Of a stretch of DNA of 64,000 bases, positions 9,136 through 18,761 are shown piece after piece. Within the stretch, counting starts at the first letter, position 1; each line of letters opens with the position of its first letter. The notes below the pieces were generated by a model. The model searched no databases and was not told where the DNA came from. It was given only the letters and a program-made list of their open reading frames with translations. This DNA comes from JAKALD01 sp963817785 (GTDB taxonomy: Bacteria; Pseudomonadota; Gammaproteobacteria; Burkholderiales; SG8-39): the NCBI GenBank assembly GCA_963817785.1, contig CAWFPL010000008.1:1302001-1366000 (forward strand). The letters are read 5' to 3'. The translations under genes were made by a program, and so were the position numbers.

Positions 9136-10200
9136 ATGTTCGAGCCTTTCTACGGCTTGTCCGGGGCGCCTTTCCAGCTCAGTCCTGACCCTTCGTTTTT
9201 TTACGGCAGCCGCGGGCACAAGCGCGCATATGCCTATCTGCAGTACGGCTTATACCAGGGTGAAGGCTTCATCACGCTCACCGGGGAAGTAGGCGCAGGC
9301 AAGACGACCCTGATCCGCAGCTTGCTGCAGCAACTGGATTCCAATAAGGTCGTTGCCGCACAGCTGGTCTCGACGCAGCTCGACGCCGACAGCCTGTTGC
9401 GCGCGGTCGCGACCGCATTTGGACTTGTAGTCAAGGACTACGACAAGGCGCGCCTCCTTGCGCAGATCGAAGCGTTCCTCGTCTCGCTGGTGCCGAAGGG
9501 CAGACGGGCACTGCTGATTGTGGACGAGGCGCAGAACCTCGCGCCGGAAGCGGTCGAAGAATTGCGGATGCTTTCCAACTTTCAGCTCCAGAACCAGGCA
9601 TTGCTGCAGAGCTTCCTGGTCGGGCAGCCGGAGCTGCGGCAATTCATGCGCAGCCCCAGGATGCAACAGTTGCGGCAGCGGGTGATCGCCTCGTACCACC
9701 TCGGACCGCTCGACGGCGACGAAACGCGCGCGTACATCGAGCATCGGCTGAAGCACGTCGGCTGGAAGGGCGACCCGAAGTTCCAGGAAGAGGTCTTCGC
9801 TCTTGTGCACGGCTTCACCGGCGGGATTCCGCGCCGGATCAACACGCTCTGCACTCGCACGTTGCTGGCCGGCTTCCTGTCGGAGAAGCACGTGATCGGC
9901 GTCGAGGACGTCAAGCAGGTGATTGCCGAGTTCAACGAGGAGTTTGGCGAGGCCGCTCCCACCGACACTGAGGTCGCCATGACGAAGGCGGACACGGACA
10001 CGTTCGTCAACGGCGCTGAACCCGCGCCCACGATGGACTCCAGCGCTCCGATCGTCGTGGCGGGTCCGCCCAACATCATGAACCTGGAGCGTCGGATATC
10101 GGGCCTGGAGAAGGCAATTGCCATAACCGTCAACCTGCTTCGACAGATGATCGGGACGAACAAGGACTCCGACCCCGGCTTGAAACGAAGGGCACCCTGA
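9136..10200 (+). CDS. XrtA/PEP-CTERM-associated ATPase (ExeA/GspA-like AAA)
   Basis: 354 residues, 7 bp after the barrel gene. It starts MFEPFYGLSGAPFQLSPDP, the hallmark N-terminus of this family. Walker A is GEVGAGKTT, Walker B ALLIVDEAQNL, and a sensor region and winged-helix part follow (GIPRRINTLCTR). The last 90 residues are less conserved and contain a short helix with ERRISGLEKAI. ExeA relatives remodel or assemble outer-membrane secretion machinery; here it probably serves the polymer export complex. Its stop overlaps the next start (TGATG). Confidence 0.87.
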   Translation: MFEPFYGLSGAPFQLSPDPSFFYGSRGHKRAYAYLQYGLYQGEGFITLTGEVGAGKTTLIRSLLQQLDSNKVVAAQLVSTQLDADSLLRAVATAFGLVVKDYDKARLLAQIEAFLVSLVPKGRRALLIVDEAQNLAPEAVEELRMLSNFQLQNQALLQSFLVGQPELRQFMRSPRMQQLRQRVIASYHLGPLDGDETRAYIEHRLKHVGWKGDPKFQEEVFALVHGFTGGIPRRINTLCTRTLLAGFLSEKHVIGVEDVKQVIAEFNEEFGEAAPTDTEVAMTKADTDTFVNGAEPAPTMDSSAPIVVAGPPNIMNLERRISGLEKAIAITVNLLRQMIGTNKDSDPGLKRRAP

Positions 10201-11363
10201 TGGGAAGCCCAAGGGACGCACTCGGCGCCGTCGTTTGCGTGGTCGGCGCGCGGCCGAACTACATGAAAATGGCGCCGCTGTTGAGGGCGTTCCGGGCGCA
10301 GTCGATCTTGCCACGGCCGATCCTCGTTCATACCGGGCAGCACTACGACCCGATGATGAATGACAGGCTGTTCGCGGACTTGCAGCTTCCTCGTCCCGAC
10401 ATCAATCTGGAAGTCGGCTCCGCGACGCATGCGGTGCAGACCGCGGAGATCATGCGGCGCTTCGAGCCGGTGCTCGACGAGTTTCTGCCCGTATGCGTGG
10501 TCGTAGTCGGCGATATCAACTCCACGCTGGCATGCAGTCTAGTGGCTGCCAAGAAAGGCGTTCCGGTGGCACACGTCGAGGCCGGATTGCGCAGCTTCGA
10601 CCGGTCCATGCCGGAGGAAATCAACCGGGTTCTTACGGACCAGGTCTCGTCTCTGCTTTACACCACGGAGCGCTCGGCTCACGCGAATCTGGCACGGGAA
10701 GGCATACCCCCCGATCGCATCGCATTTGTCGGCAACGTGATGATCGACTCGCTGCTATCGCACCGTGAGCGCGCAATCCCGGCCGAGGAGACGTTGCGTC
10801 GCGCCGGGGCTCCTGTCGGCTTTGTCCGTGCAAGCGATCGCTTCGGTGTGGTGACCCTGCACCGGCCATCGAACGTGGACAAGCCCGACGTGCTCGGCCA
10901 GTGTCTGGACATCTTGCGGGAGGTCGCTCAAAGGCTACCCCTCCTTTGCGCATTGCATCCCCGCACCATGGCAAACATCGCAAGCTTTGGGCTCGGAAGC
11001 AAGCTCCAAGGCGACCGCTTGCTGGTGCTTCCGCCGCAGGGCTATCTCGAGATGCTCGGGTTGATGTCGGCCGCGACGGTGGTTCTCACCGACTCGGGTG
11101 GCATGCAGGAAGAGACCACGGCACTCGGGGTTCCCTGCCTTACGATGCGGGAAAACACCGAGCGTCCGATTACGGTGGAACAAGGAACCAACACCCTGGT
11201 CGGACGCGATCGCAGCCGCATTCTAAAATTGATCGACGAGCTCTTGGTCACGAGCGGCAAGCGCGGCCGCACCCCGGAATTGTGGGACGGGCACGCCGCA
11301 GAGCGTATCGCTGCGCACCTCTCGAGCTGGCTCGCCATTCACCTGGCGCCCACACGCGTCTGA
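10200..11363 (+). CDS. wecB: UDP-N-acetylglucosamine 2-epimerase (non-hydrolysing)
   Basis: 387 residues. The N-terminus VVGARPNYMKMAPLLRAF, then VHTGQHYD, VVVGDINSTLA, HVEAGLRS and the later TDSGGMQEE are the conserved segments of the UDP-GlcNAc/UDP-ManNAc epimerase family. It makes UDP-ManNAc for the repeat unit. It starts one base inside the previous stop, so it is translationally coupled to the ATPase gene, and it is a usual member of XrtA-type loci. Confidence 0.9.
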   Translation: MGSPRDALGAVVCVVGARPNYMKMAPLLRAFRAQSILPRPILVHTGQHYDPMMNDRLFADLQLPRPDINLEVGSATHAVQTAEIMRRFEPVLDEFLPVCVVVVGDINSTLACSLVAAKKGVPVAHVEAGLRSFDRSMPEEINRVLTDQVSSLLYTTERSAHANLAREGIPPDRIAFVGNVMIDSLLSHRERAIPAEETLRRAGAPVGFVRASDRFGVVTLHRPSNVDKPDVLGQCLDILREVAQRLPLLCALHPRTMANIASFGLGSKLQGDRLLVLPPQGYLEMLGLMSAATVVLTDSGGMQEETTALGVPCLTMRENTERPITVEQGTNTLVGRDRSRILKLIDELLVTSGKRGRTPELWDGHAAERIAAHLSSWLAIHLAPTRV

Positions 11364-11373
11364 CGGAGTGCGT

Positions 11374-12303
11374 ATGAGCACGCGTCACGTCGAGATCGCC
11401 AATGCGCTCACGGTCGACGTGGAGGACTACTTCCAGGTTTCTGCGCTCGCGCCGCACATCGAACGCTCCGAGTGGGGTCGAATCCCCTGCCGGGTGGAGC
11501 GCAATATCGACGTAGTGCTGACCCTGCTCGCCGAGTCTGGATCGAAGGCAACGTTCTTCACGCTCGGCTGGATCGCCGAACGTTATCCGCGGCTCGTGTC
11601 GCGCATCGTCTCGGAAGGCCACGAGCTGGCGAGCCACGGTTACGGCCACCACCGGGTAACAGACCAACACCGCGCTGAATTTTTCGAGGATATCCGGAAG
11701 GCGAAATCGTTGCTGGAGGACCTGGTAGGCATCGAGGTGAAGGGCTATCGCGCACCCAGCTTCTCGGTGGGAAAAGAAAATCTCTGGGCATTCGACTGCA
11801 TCGCCGAAGCCGGTTATCGCTACAGCTCAAGCGTTTACCCGATCCGCCACGATCACTACGGAATGCCGGACGCGCCCCGCTTTTCGTATCGGCCGTGCGA
11901 GAGCCTGCTCGAGATTCCGGTCACCACCGCGCGCCTGCTAAGAACCAATTGGCCTGCCGGTGGCGGAGGTTACTTCCGCCTGATGCCTTACTCGCTTTCT
12001 CGCTCGCTGATTCGCAGAGTCAATAGGGTGGAGCGTCGTTCTGCGGTGTTCTACTTCCATCCGTGGGAGCTCGATCCAGCCCAACCCCGCGTCGCGGGGA
12101 CAAGCCTGAAGACCCGCTTCCGGCACTACCTCAATCTGCACCGCATGGAGCCCAGGCTGCGAAGCCTGCTGCGCGATTTCAGGTGGCACCGGGTCGACCA
12201 GGTCTTCCTTGATAGGAGGCATGCGCTGCCGGGGACCGCGCCGGAAGTCAATGGGAATGTACCCCACAACGTGGCGGCGCGACCGCGCGAGGCCCGTTCG
12301 TGA
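11374..12303 (+). CDS. XrtA-type polysaccharide deacetylase (NodB fold, DUF3473)
   Basis: 309 residues from ATG 11374. The NodB metal motif is TVDVEDYF, followed by HGYGHH and RAPSFS, and the C-terminal DUF3473 part contains FYFHPWELDPAQPR. This combination defines the deacetylase found in exosortase-A polysaccharide loci. It should remove N- or O-acetyl groups from the polymer or its lipid-linked precursor. It begins about 10 bp after the epimerase gene and is the last of the tightly packed core genes; a 144-bp gap follows. Confidence 0.88.
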   Translation: MSTRHVEIANALTVDVEDYFQVSALAPHIERSEWGRIPCRVERNIDVVLTLLAESGSKATFFTLGWIAERYPRLVSRIVSEGHELASHGYGHHRVTDQHRAEFFEDIRKAKSLLEDLVGIEVKGYRAPSFSVGKENLWAFDCIAEAGYRYSSSVYPIRHDHYGMPDAPRFSYRPCESLLEIPVTTARLLRTNWPAGGGGYFRLMPYSLSRSLIRRVNRVERRSAVFYFHPWELDPAQPRVAGTSLKTRFRHYLNLHRMEPRLRSLLRDFRWHRVDQVFLDRRHALPGTAPEVNGNVPHNVAARPREARS

Positions 12304-12447
12304 GGTGCGACAAGATTCGTCTCAAGGTGCTTGACAGCGGCCTTTTTGCCTGACGGTGAGGCAAAGGCCCTAGTCGAGCACTCCTCCGGCGGTCCTCCCG
12401 GCGCGGGACGACGCTGCACCAGCCGCTGCTTCGGGCCAAATCGAGCT

Positions 12448-13713
12448 ATGAACAGCACCAGTAGAGGGCCGATTGTCCGTCGCGGCGCTACGCATGCGGC
12501 GCGCCCAGCCGTTCTCTATGCGGCGCTCAGCTACTTGTTCTTCGTCGTTTATGGCAGCCTCGTCCCGCTCGATTACCACTACCACCCATTGCGCGAGGCC
12601 TGGGCGGATTTCCAGCATATTCCCTACCTGAATCTGGGGGTAACCGAGAGGGCCGACTGGGTTGCCAACGTCGTCCTGTACGTGCCGCTCGCGTTTTTCA
12701 CATCCGCCTGGCTGGCGAGAGACAAGGCGCGCGTCCTCACCCGGTGGCTGCAGGCGTCGTGGGTCTTCATCCTGTGTAGCCTCGTCGCAATCGGCGTCGA
12801 GTTCACGCAGATTTATTTTCCTCCGCGCACCGTATCGCTGAACGACATTGTTGCGGAGGTCATCGGAAGCGCGATCGGGATCGCAATCTGGCATACCGCA
12901 GGCGCTCGACTGAGTGAACTCTGGCGGACGGCCAAGGCTGGGGGCCCAACGGCGGTTCGCGCCGCGCTGGTGCTGTATCTGTGCGGCTATCTGGCGGTCA
13001 GCTTTTTCCCCTACGATTTTCTCGTCTCGTGGCCCGAGCTCGCGGCCAAGCTCGCCACGCATCGTGACGCTCTTTTTATTGCGCCTCAATCCTGCACTTC
13101 CGCCATTCGCTGCGCTGCCAAACTCGGCTACGAGGTCATGGCAATCGTGCCGCTCGGCATTCTGATCGGGATGTTGTCGAGGAAGGACTTCGGCGGACGC
13201 TTGAGAAGAGCGTTGCTGTGGGGCGCGCTCCTCGGGCTCGTGACGGAGGGCGTGCAACTGTTCCTGGAATCGGGCGTCGCCCAGGGAATTTCGGTGCTGA
13301 CCCGCATGGGCGGCTCGTGTCTGGGTCTGATGCTGTATGAGAAGCTCCCCCTGCCCTATCTTCGCCGCCTGAAGCCGTATCTGCGCCGGGTTGTTCTCCT
13401 CTCGTCACTAATGTACCTGGCGTCACTCACGGTTCTGGAGGGGTGGTACACGAGCCGCTGGTTGCCAGCGGCCGCGGGACTTGGCCGGATATCGAGCCTG
13501 CACTTCCTGCCCTTTTACTATCATTACTACACGTCGGAGGCCGTCGCCCTGGTAAGCCTCCTGCGCAACGCAGCCATCTACCTTCCGGTCGGCCTCGCCT
13601 ATTGGGGCTGGCACATCGGCAAGCGGTCCGGCGAGTACGGGGAAGAGCCTCCGTCGCGGGCCTGCTCGGCGGCGGCGTCGCACTTGCGATCGAGTCTTCG
13701 AAGTTGTTCCTGA
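12448..13713 (+). pseudogene. VanZ-like membrane protein, 5' part of a frameshifted VanZ/ligase gene
   Basis: 421 residues from ATG 12448. Two VanZ-like blocks are clear: VANVVLYVPLAFF with EFTQIYFPPRTVSLNDI, and a second with VMAIVPLGILIG and EGVQLFLESGVAQGISVLTR. A third begins (RNAAIYLPVGLAYWGW) but the frame is lost after GKRSGEYG, leaving an Arg/Ser-rich nonsense tail. The missing half of the third block (LLGGGVALAIESSKLF, RPDPTNVLIGF) continues in the -1 frame of the next entry. One extra G in the GGGG run at 13639-13642 would join them without a gap. Either this is a sequencing error or real mutation, or programmed slippage makes the full product. Confidence 0.65.
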
Positions 13714-15767
13714 GCGGGCAACGCCCCGATCCGACCAATGTGCTGATCGGCTTCGCCTCTGCCGCCATCGCGTACGCAGTCGCATCGTGGCTGACACGGT
13801 GGTCCAATGGGACCGCGGCAAGTACTCAGTCTGCCTCAATCGATAACGTGGAGCTGGAGCCCGCCGCTCATGGCGATGCGCTTTTCTTAAGGCTCCTTGC
13901 TGTGCTCGTCTTCGCCGCGACCGCCTGGGCCGTTGCTTCCTATCCGCTGGGAAGACTCTGGCTGGCTCTCTCACTGCTGCTCTACGCAGCGCTTCTTTTT
14001 CGATATCCCATGGCGTGGCTGGCCGTCATTCCCGCGCTCCTGCCGACGCTGGATCTCGCACCCTGGACCGGGTGGATTTATCTGAGCGAGTTTGATCTGT
14101 TTGTTCTTGTAACCTTGGCCGTTGGACTGTGGAACGCAGATCAGAACCGCCGGCCTCCCCAACTTTCCGGACCCTCTGCGCTGCTCGTCACCGCTCTCAG
14201 TCTTTCGGCGCTGGTCAGCACCGCCATCGGGCTCTTGCCATTGCAAGCGTTGGACCATAACGCGTTCTCGAGCTATTTGAGCCACTTCAATGCCCTGAGG
14301 GTGTCGAAGGGGCTGTTCGAGGCGATCGCGCTATTCATCGTTCTGGGACTGCAGCGGCAGAGTCCGGATACGGCCATCGCGTTTCGCCGGTTCCTCCTGC
14401 CCGGACTCACCGTCGGATTGCTCGGACTGATAGGCGCGATTCTTTGGGAACGCATGGCGTTTGCAGGATTGTTCGACTTCGCGAGCCCGTTTCGCGCGAC
14501 CGGTACTTTCTCCAGCATGCAAATCGGCGGCCCCTATATCGAGGCCTACCTGGTATTCGTGCTTCCGCTCGTCATCCTCTGGGGGATACTGTCGCGGCGA
14601 TGGTCCGTCGTGTTCCTCGTGACCATGGCGGTTGCCGGGGGCGCCTATTGTCTGCTGGTGACGTTCGCGAGGGGAGGATACCTGGGGCTGGCCGTCGCCC
14701 TGCTTGTCTTCGCGTTGGGGGTCGTCTTCTCCGCGGTTGCGGGCGGGCGTGATGGGAAGCGCTTTGGATTGCGTGCCATATGGGTGGTGCCGCTCCTGCT
14801 CGTCCTGATCGTTGTCGCGCTGGGGGCTGCAGTCGTCACCGGACCCTACGCGAGGTATCGGCTTGCGAAATCCAGTACGGATCTCCGGATCCGACTTTCC
14901 CACTGGGAGAATTCGCTGGCGATGATCGACGACTCGTGGATCGCTCGTACGTTCGGAATGGGCGTTGGCCGTTATCCGGAGACCTACCTCCTCAAGAACC
15001 AGCGCGGGCTGATACCCGGAAACTTCCGCTACGAGGCACTCGACGGCAAAACCTTTCTTCGTCTTGGCGCCGGGGATTCGCTGTACATCGGCCAGATTGT
15101 CCCGGTATCGCCCCGGCGACATTACGTACTGTCCCTCGACGCCCGCAGCCTGCACGGTTCCGCGACACTTCTTGTGTATCTTTGCGAAAAGCACATTCTC
15201 AATGCGCGCGACTGCCAATCCTTCGCCTTGGACTTGAAAGGTGACAAGTGGGCTCGACATCTCATCAATCTGGATAGCGCCGATCTCGGAAGCCGGATCG
15301 GACCATTGCCGCCGATGCCAGTCGAGCTTTCGTTCAGCAACCACCAACCTGGCACCATCATTGATCTGACCCGGGTGCAACTGCTGGATGAATACGGCCG
15401 CAACATTGTGGCAAACGGCGATTTCGCATCCGGAGCGAACCGGTGGTTCTTCACCACCGATGACTATTGGCCTTGGCGGGTGGAAAATGTATGGCTGCAA
15501 ATACTGTTCGACCAAGGGTGGCTGGGCCTTCTGGCGTTTACCATGCTGATGGTGTACCTCTGTGTTTCTTTGCTCCGGCGGCTCCGGGGCGGCGACGTGT
15601 TGGCCGTCGGCCTGCTCGCTTCATACACAGGCGTTCTGACGGTTGGTCTTTTCGGCAGTATTCTCGACTCACCACGGATAGCACTGCTCTTTTATTTCAC
15701 GTTACTGTTGGCGCTGCGCCACATCGGCGAACCTCGCACCGGCGGACGCGGAGCTGCGGTTGGATAA
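13647..15767 (+). CDS. O-antigen ligase/polymerase-like membrane protein with an inserted periplasmic domain (3' part of the frameshifted gene)
   Basis: This frame is open from 13443, but homology starts near 13647, where it continues the third VanZ block of the upstream entry. About ten transmembrane segments follow. The Wzy_C/ligase region holds RLSHWENSLAMIDDSWIART and GMGVGRYPETY, and then about 130 residues (15040-15460) that look like a beta-sandwich rather than membrane: RLGAGDSLYIGQIVPV, YVLSLDARS, VYLCEKHIL, NGDFASGANRWFF. The ligase fold resumes at ENVWLQILFDQGWLG. The insert resembles a carbohydrate-binding module placed in the large periplasmic loop. Probable role: polymerisation or transfer of the glycan. 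Confidence 0.65.
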   Translation, partial: ASVAGLLGGGVALAIESSKLFLSGQRPDPTNVLIGFASAAIAYAVASWLTRWSNGTAASTQSASIDNVELEPAAHGDALFLRLLAVLVFAATAWAVASYPLGRLWLALSLLLYAALLFRYPMAWLAVIPALLPTLDLAPWTGWIYLSEFDLFVLVTLAVGLWNADQNRRPPQLSGPSALLVTALSLSALVSTAIGLLPLQALDHNAFSSYLSHFNALRVSKGLFEAIALFIVLGLQRQSPDTAIAFRRFLLPGLTVGLLGLIGAILWERMAFAGLFDFASPFRATGTFSSMQIGGPYIEAYLVFVLPLVILWGILSRRWSVVFLVTMAVAGGAYCLLVTFARGGYLGLAVALLVFALGVVFSAVAGGRDGKRFGLRAIWVVPLLLVLIVVALGAAVVTGPYARYRLAKSSTDLRIRLSHWENSLAMIDDSWIARTFGMGVGRYPETYLLKNQRGLIPGNFRYEALDGKTFLRLGAGDSLYIGQIVPVSPRRHYVLSLDARSLHGSATLLVYLCEKHILNARDCQSFALDLKGDKWARHLINLDSADLGSRIGPLPPMPVELSFSNHQPGTIIDLTRVQLLDEYGRNIVANGDFASGANRWFFTTDDYWPWRVENVWLQILFDQGWLGLLAFTMLMVYLCVSLLRRLRGGDVLAVGLLASYTGVLTVGLFGSILDSPRIALLFYFTLLLALRHIGEPRTGGRGAAVG

Positions 15768-15794
15768 TCCGATTGGGCGACTCGGCCGCTTCCA

Positions 15795-17540
15795 ATGAAC
15801 CCGCTCCGCTTTGTCATATGCGGCGGCGCCGACGGCGACAGACGCGCTCTGATCGAGCGCCTGCTTCGCGAATCGACCTTGCTGGATGCGGATCCGTCTG
15901 CGGCTCTCGATGCCGCTGACCGAACCTTTTGCACCGACACGCGCAGGTTTCTTCTCACCGAGTCGCGGGGCGATGCGTCGCAGCCGACCAACCTCGTTGC
16001 CGAGGCTTCGACCGCACACGCGGCCGTCATCGTGATCGATGCAGCTAAGGGCGTACTCACCGAGACGCGACGGCATACCTACCTGGCGTCGCTCCTCGGC
16101 ATCCGAAAGGTCGCCCTCGCGATCGACAATTTCGACGCGGTCGGCTTCTCAAAAGATGTGTTCGAACGGATCGAAACGGAGTACCGCGCCCTCGCGCTGC
16201 GGGTTGGGCTGCGGGATGTCGTCTGCGTTCCAGTCTCGGCCCTGCAGGGCGACAACGCCACGGCGCCCAGCGCGAACACGCCCTGGTATCGCGGCCCCAC
16301 ACTGATGGGCTATCTCGAGACCGTGGAACCCGAAGCCGACGTCCGGGGCCGGCCATTCCGAATGCCCGTAGAGCAGGTGAACCGCCCCGCCCCCGGCTCC
16401 TACGGCGTTTCCGGACGGGTCGTGGCCGGTACCGTCAAGCCGGGCGACCGGGTGCGCGTGCTGCCCGCGGGCCGGGAATGCACGGTTGCGCGTGTCGTCA
16501 CCGATAACCGCGATCTCGCCGTCGCGGCCGCCGACCAGTCGGTCACAGTCACGCTCGAGGACGAACTCGCCATCAACCCTGGCGACCTGCTCTCCGCGGC
16601 GGATTCACCGGCCGGCGTCGCCGACCAGTTCGAGGCGACCGTGATCTGGCTGAGCGGCGACGAGATGCTGCCGGGGCGGTCCTACCTGCTCAGGATCGGA
16701 CCGCGGACCGTCGGCGCGACCATGGCGACACCCAAATACAAGGTAAACGTCGACACGCTCGAGCACCTGGCGGCGAGAACGCTGCGAGCGAACGAGATCG
16801 GTGTGTGCAACCTCAACCTCGATCAGCCGGTCGCGTTCGATCCCTACGAGGAAAACCACGATACCGGTCGCGTCGTCCTGATCGACCGGTTAACGAACGA
16901 CACGATCGGAACGGGACTGCTTCGCTTTGCGCTGCGCCGCTCGCAGAACATCCACTGGCAGGCCATCGAGGTCAACAAGCAAGCGCATGCGACGCTGAAC
17001 GGCCACAAGCCGTGCGTGGTGTGGTTCACCGGATTGTCCGGCGCCGGAAAGTCGACAATCGCGAACATCCTCGAGAAGAAGCTCCATGCGCTGGGTCTGC
17101 ACACTTATCTGCTCGATGGCGACAACGTCCGCCACGGCCTAAACAAGGATTTGGGCTTCACGGAAGCTGACCGCGTCGAGAACATCCGCCGCATCGCCGA
17201 GGTCGCGCGGCTGATGGTCGATGCGGGCTTGATCGTGTTGGTGTCCTTCATCTCGCCGTTCGGCGCCGAGCGGAGGTTTGCGCGCGAGCGGGTCGACGCG
17301 GGCGAATTCTGCGAGGTGTTCGTGGATGCTCCCCTCGCCGTCGCCGAGCGGCGTGACCGCAAGGGACTCTACAAGAAGGCGCGGCGCGGCGAGCTCAAGA
17401 ACTTCACCGGTATCGATTCGCCGTACGAGCCGCCGGAGCATCCCGCGATTCGGATCGATACCACCGTCGCGGCGCCGGAGGACGCCGCCGAGTCGATCGT
17501 GGCACATTTGCGCCGGACGGGCGTGCTCGGCCCTTCATAA
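15795..17540 (+). CDS. CysN-CysC fusion with degenerate GTPase domain and intact APS kinase
   Basis: 581 residues. The N-terminal half aligns with CysN, the GTPase subunit of ATP sulfurylase, but its nucleotide-binding motifs are gone. The P-loop is CGGADGDRRAL at 9-19 (no Lys), about 45 residues including the switch region are missing, DTPGH is replaced by ESRGDA at 56-61, and NKxD by DNFD at 111-114. The EF-Tu-like beta-barrel domains remain. The C-terminal APS kinase is intact: GLSGAGKST at 413-421, DGDNVRHGLN, and FISPF. No cysD is visible. It should make PAPS for the three sulfotransferases in this window. The dead GTPase part may be structural or regulatory. Confidence 0.85.
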   Translation: MNPLRFVICGGADGDRRALIERLLRESTLLDADPSAALDAADRTFCTDTRRFLLTESRGDASQPTNLVAEASTAHAAVIVIDAAKGVLTETRRHTYLASLLGIRKVALAIDNFDAVGFSKDVFERIETEYRALALRVGLRDVVCVPVSALQGDNATAPSANTPWYRGPTLMGYLETVEPEADVRGRPFRMPVEQVNRPAPGSYGVSGRVVAGTVKPGDRVRVLPAGRECTVARVVTDNRDLAVAAADQSVTVTLEDELAINPGDLLSAADSPAGVADQFEATVIWLSGDEMLPGRSYLLRIGPRTVGATMATPKYKVNVDTLEHLAARTLRANEIGVCNLNLDQPVAFDPYEENHDTGRVVLIDRLTNDTIGTGLLRFALRRSQNIHWQAIEVNKQAHATLNGHKPCVVWFTGLSGAGKSTIANILEKKLHALGLHTYLLDGDNVRHGLNKDLGFTEADRVENIRRIAEVARLMVDAGLIVLVSFISPFGAERRFARERVDAGEFCEVFVDAPLAVAERRDRKGLYKKARRGELKNFTGIDSPYEPPEHPAIRIDTTVAAPEDAAESIVAHLRRTGVLGPS

Positions 17541-17665
17541 TCCGCTTCCTACGAGGTTTCAATGACCCTAACGCCAGGCTGAGCGTACGTTCCATATTTG
17601 ATTCTCCAACCAGCGATGAGGTGCGGTTGTAGGTGCAGATGAGGACTTAGATCCGCATCGGTGCG

Positions 17666-18595
17666 CTACTCCCGGAGCTTGCGCCGATACCAGGCAACCG
17701 CCTCGTTATGCCACCGCATCGCCGCGCGTAAGGGTAGGGGCAGCCTGTCTGCCGGCGTCAGAGTGGAATAGCCGCATGCGGCCAGCGTCGCCCAAGTGGC
17801 GCTCTCGAAGATCTTGATCTGCGCGGATGTTAACTTGCTGCGCCACTTGCCAGCGTTGTCCGACTGCACACGCTTTTGCAGCAACGGGGTCTTGCCGGGC
17901 TCGCGCGTCGTCTTAAAGTTCACTACTGCCTCGCTGTATTCCTCGCCCAGGAAGGCGCAGATCTTGCGCACGCTCCCCTCTTGATCCTGGAGTATGTCCT
18001 CGTACCGGATCTCCAGGTAAGCGCCTTCGGGTAACGTTGGGCCGAGCTCCCGCCCTCCTTTCACGAATTGCTCCCAATACTTGGCGGCGAAGTAGGTGTT
18101 GTACACGCCGAAGTCGTCCCGACGAGCGAACAGCGACAAGGCGACGTCCCGCCCGTCCCGGATGAGATGGATGAACTGTGCGTCGGGAAACCATTCCAGT
18201 AGCTTATCCATGTGCAGGACATAATAGGGGGTCTTGTCACCCCAGCGCACCTTGCCCTCCGCGCGTGCATTCTTTGCGAACAGCGCAGCAACGAGCCGCG
18301 GCATCGTATCGCAGCCCTGCGTTTGCAACTCGCTCGCTAGTCCCTCGATATCGAATCTTGTCGGGAGATCCGTATCCAAGAATTCGGCGCTTTGCTTATA
18401 CATCGCCCCCAACACGGCGCGGATATTCTCGATTCGGCTCAAATCACCGAACGTTTTCGCGGTCCGGTAAAGCGGGATGAAGAAGTGCGATTCTCCGGTC
18501 GGAAGGAAGATGCGGGGATGGCACCGCAACATAAATTGCAGCAGAGTAGTTCCTGAACGTGGCGCGCCGACGATGAAGATGGGTCCGTTATTCAC
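17666..18595 (-). CDS. Sulfotransferase family protein
   Basis: 309 residues. The 5'-phosphosulfate loop is GAPRSGTTLL near the N-terminus, and the 3'-phosphate motif is RDGRDVALS near residue 145; WGDKTPYY is typical of the bacterial Sulfotransfer_3 group. It uses PAPS to sulfate a hydroxyl or amine, plausibly on the polysaccharide or lipid. It is convergent with the CysNC gene 126 bp away, which could supply PAPS. It is the distal gene of a minus-strand set with the flippase and two glycosyltransferases. Confidence 0.82.
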   Translation of the reverse strand: MNNGPIFIVGAPRSGTTLLQFMLRCHPRIFLPTGESHFFIPLYRTAKTFGDLSRIENIRAVLGAMYKQSAEFLDTDLPTRFDIEGLASELQTQGCDTMPRLVAALFAKNARAEGKVRWGDKTPYYVLHMDKLLEWFPDAQFIHLIRDGRDVALSLFARRDDFGVYNTYFAAKYWEQFVKGGRELGPTLPEGAYLEIRYEDILQDQEGSVRKICAFLGEEYSEAVVNFKTTREPGKTPLLQKRVQSDNAGKWRSKLTSAQIKIFESATWATLAACGYSTLTPADRLPLPLRAAMRWHNEAVAWYRRKLRE

Positions 18596-18761
18596 GTTTT
18601 TCTTCGCCTGGGTAACGAGTTACGAGAGAGAGGTCGTTGTCTGTGAACAAATAATACCAGTGAGTGCCTGCACTTCTGCCTGCCACGCGATTGAGGATTT
18701 TTCCATCGCTGCGCGCGTGGCAAATGCCACGCCACGAGCGCGCGAACGACAGAAAAGGTAA

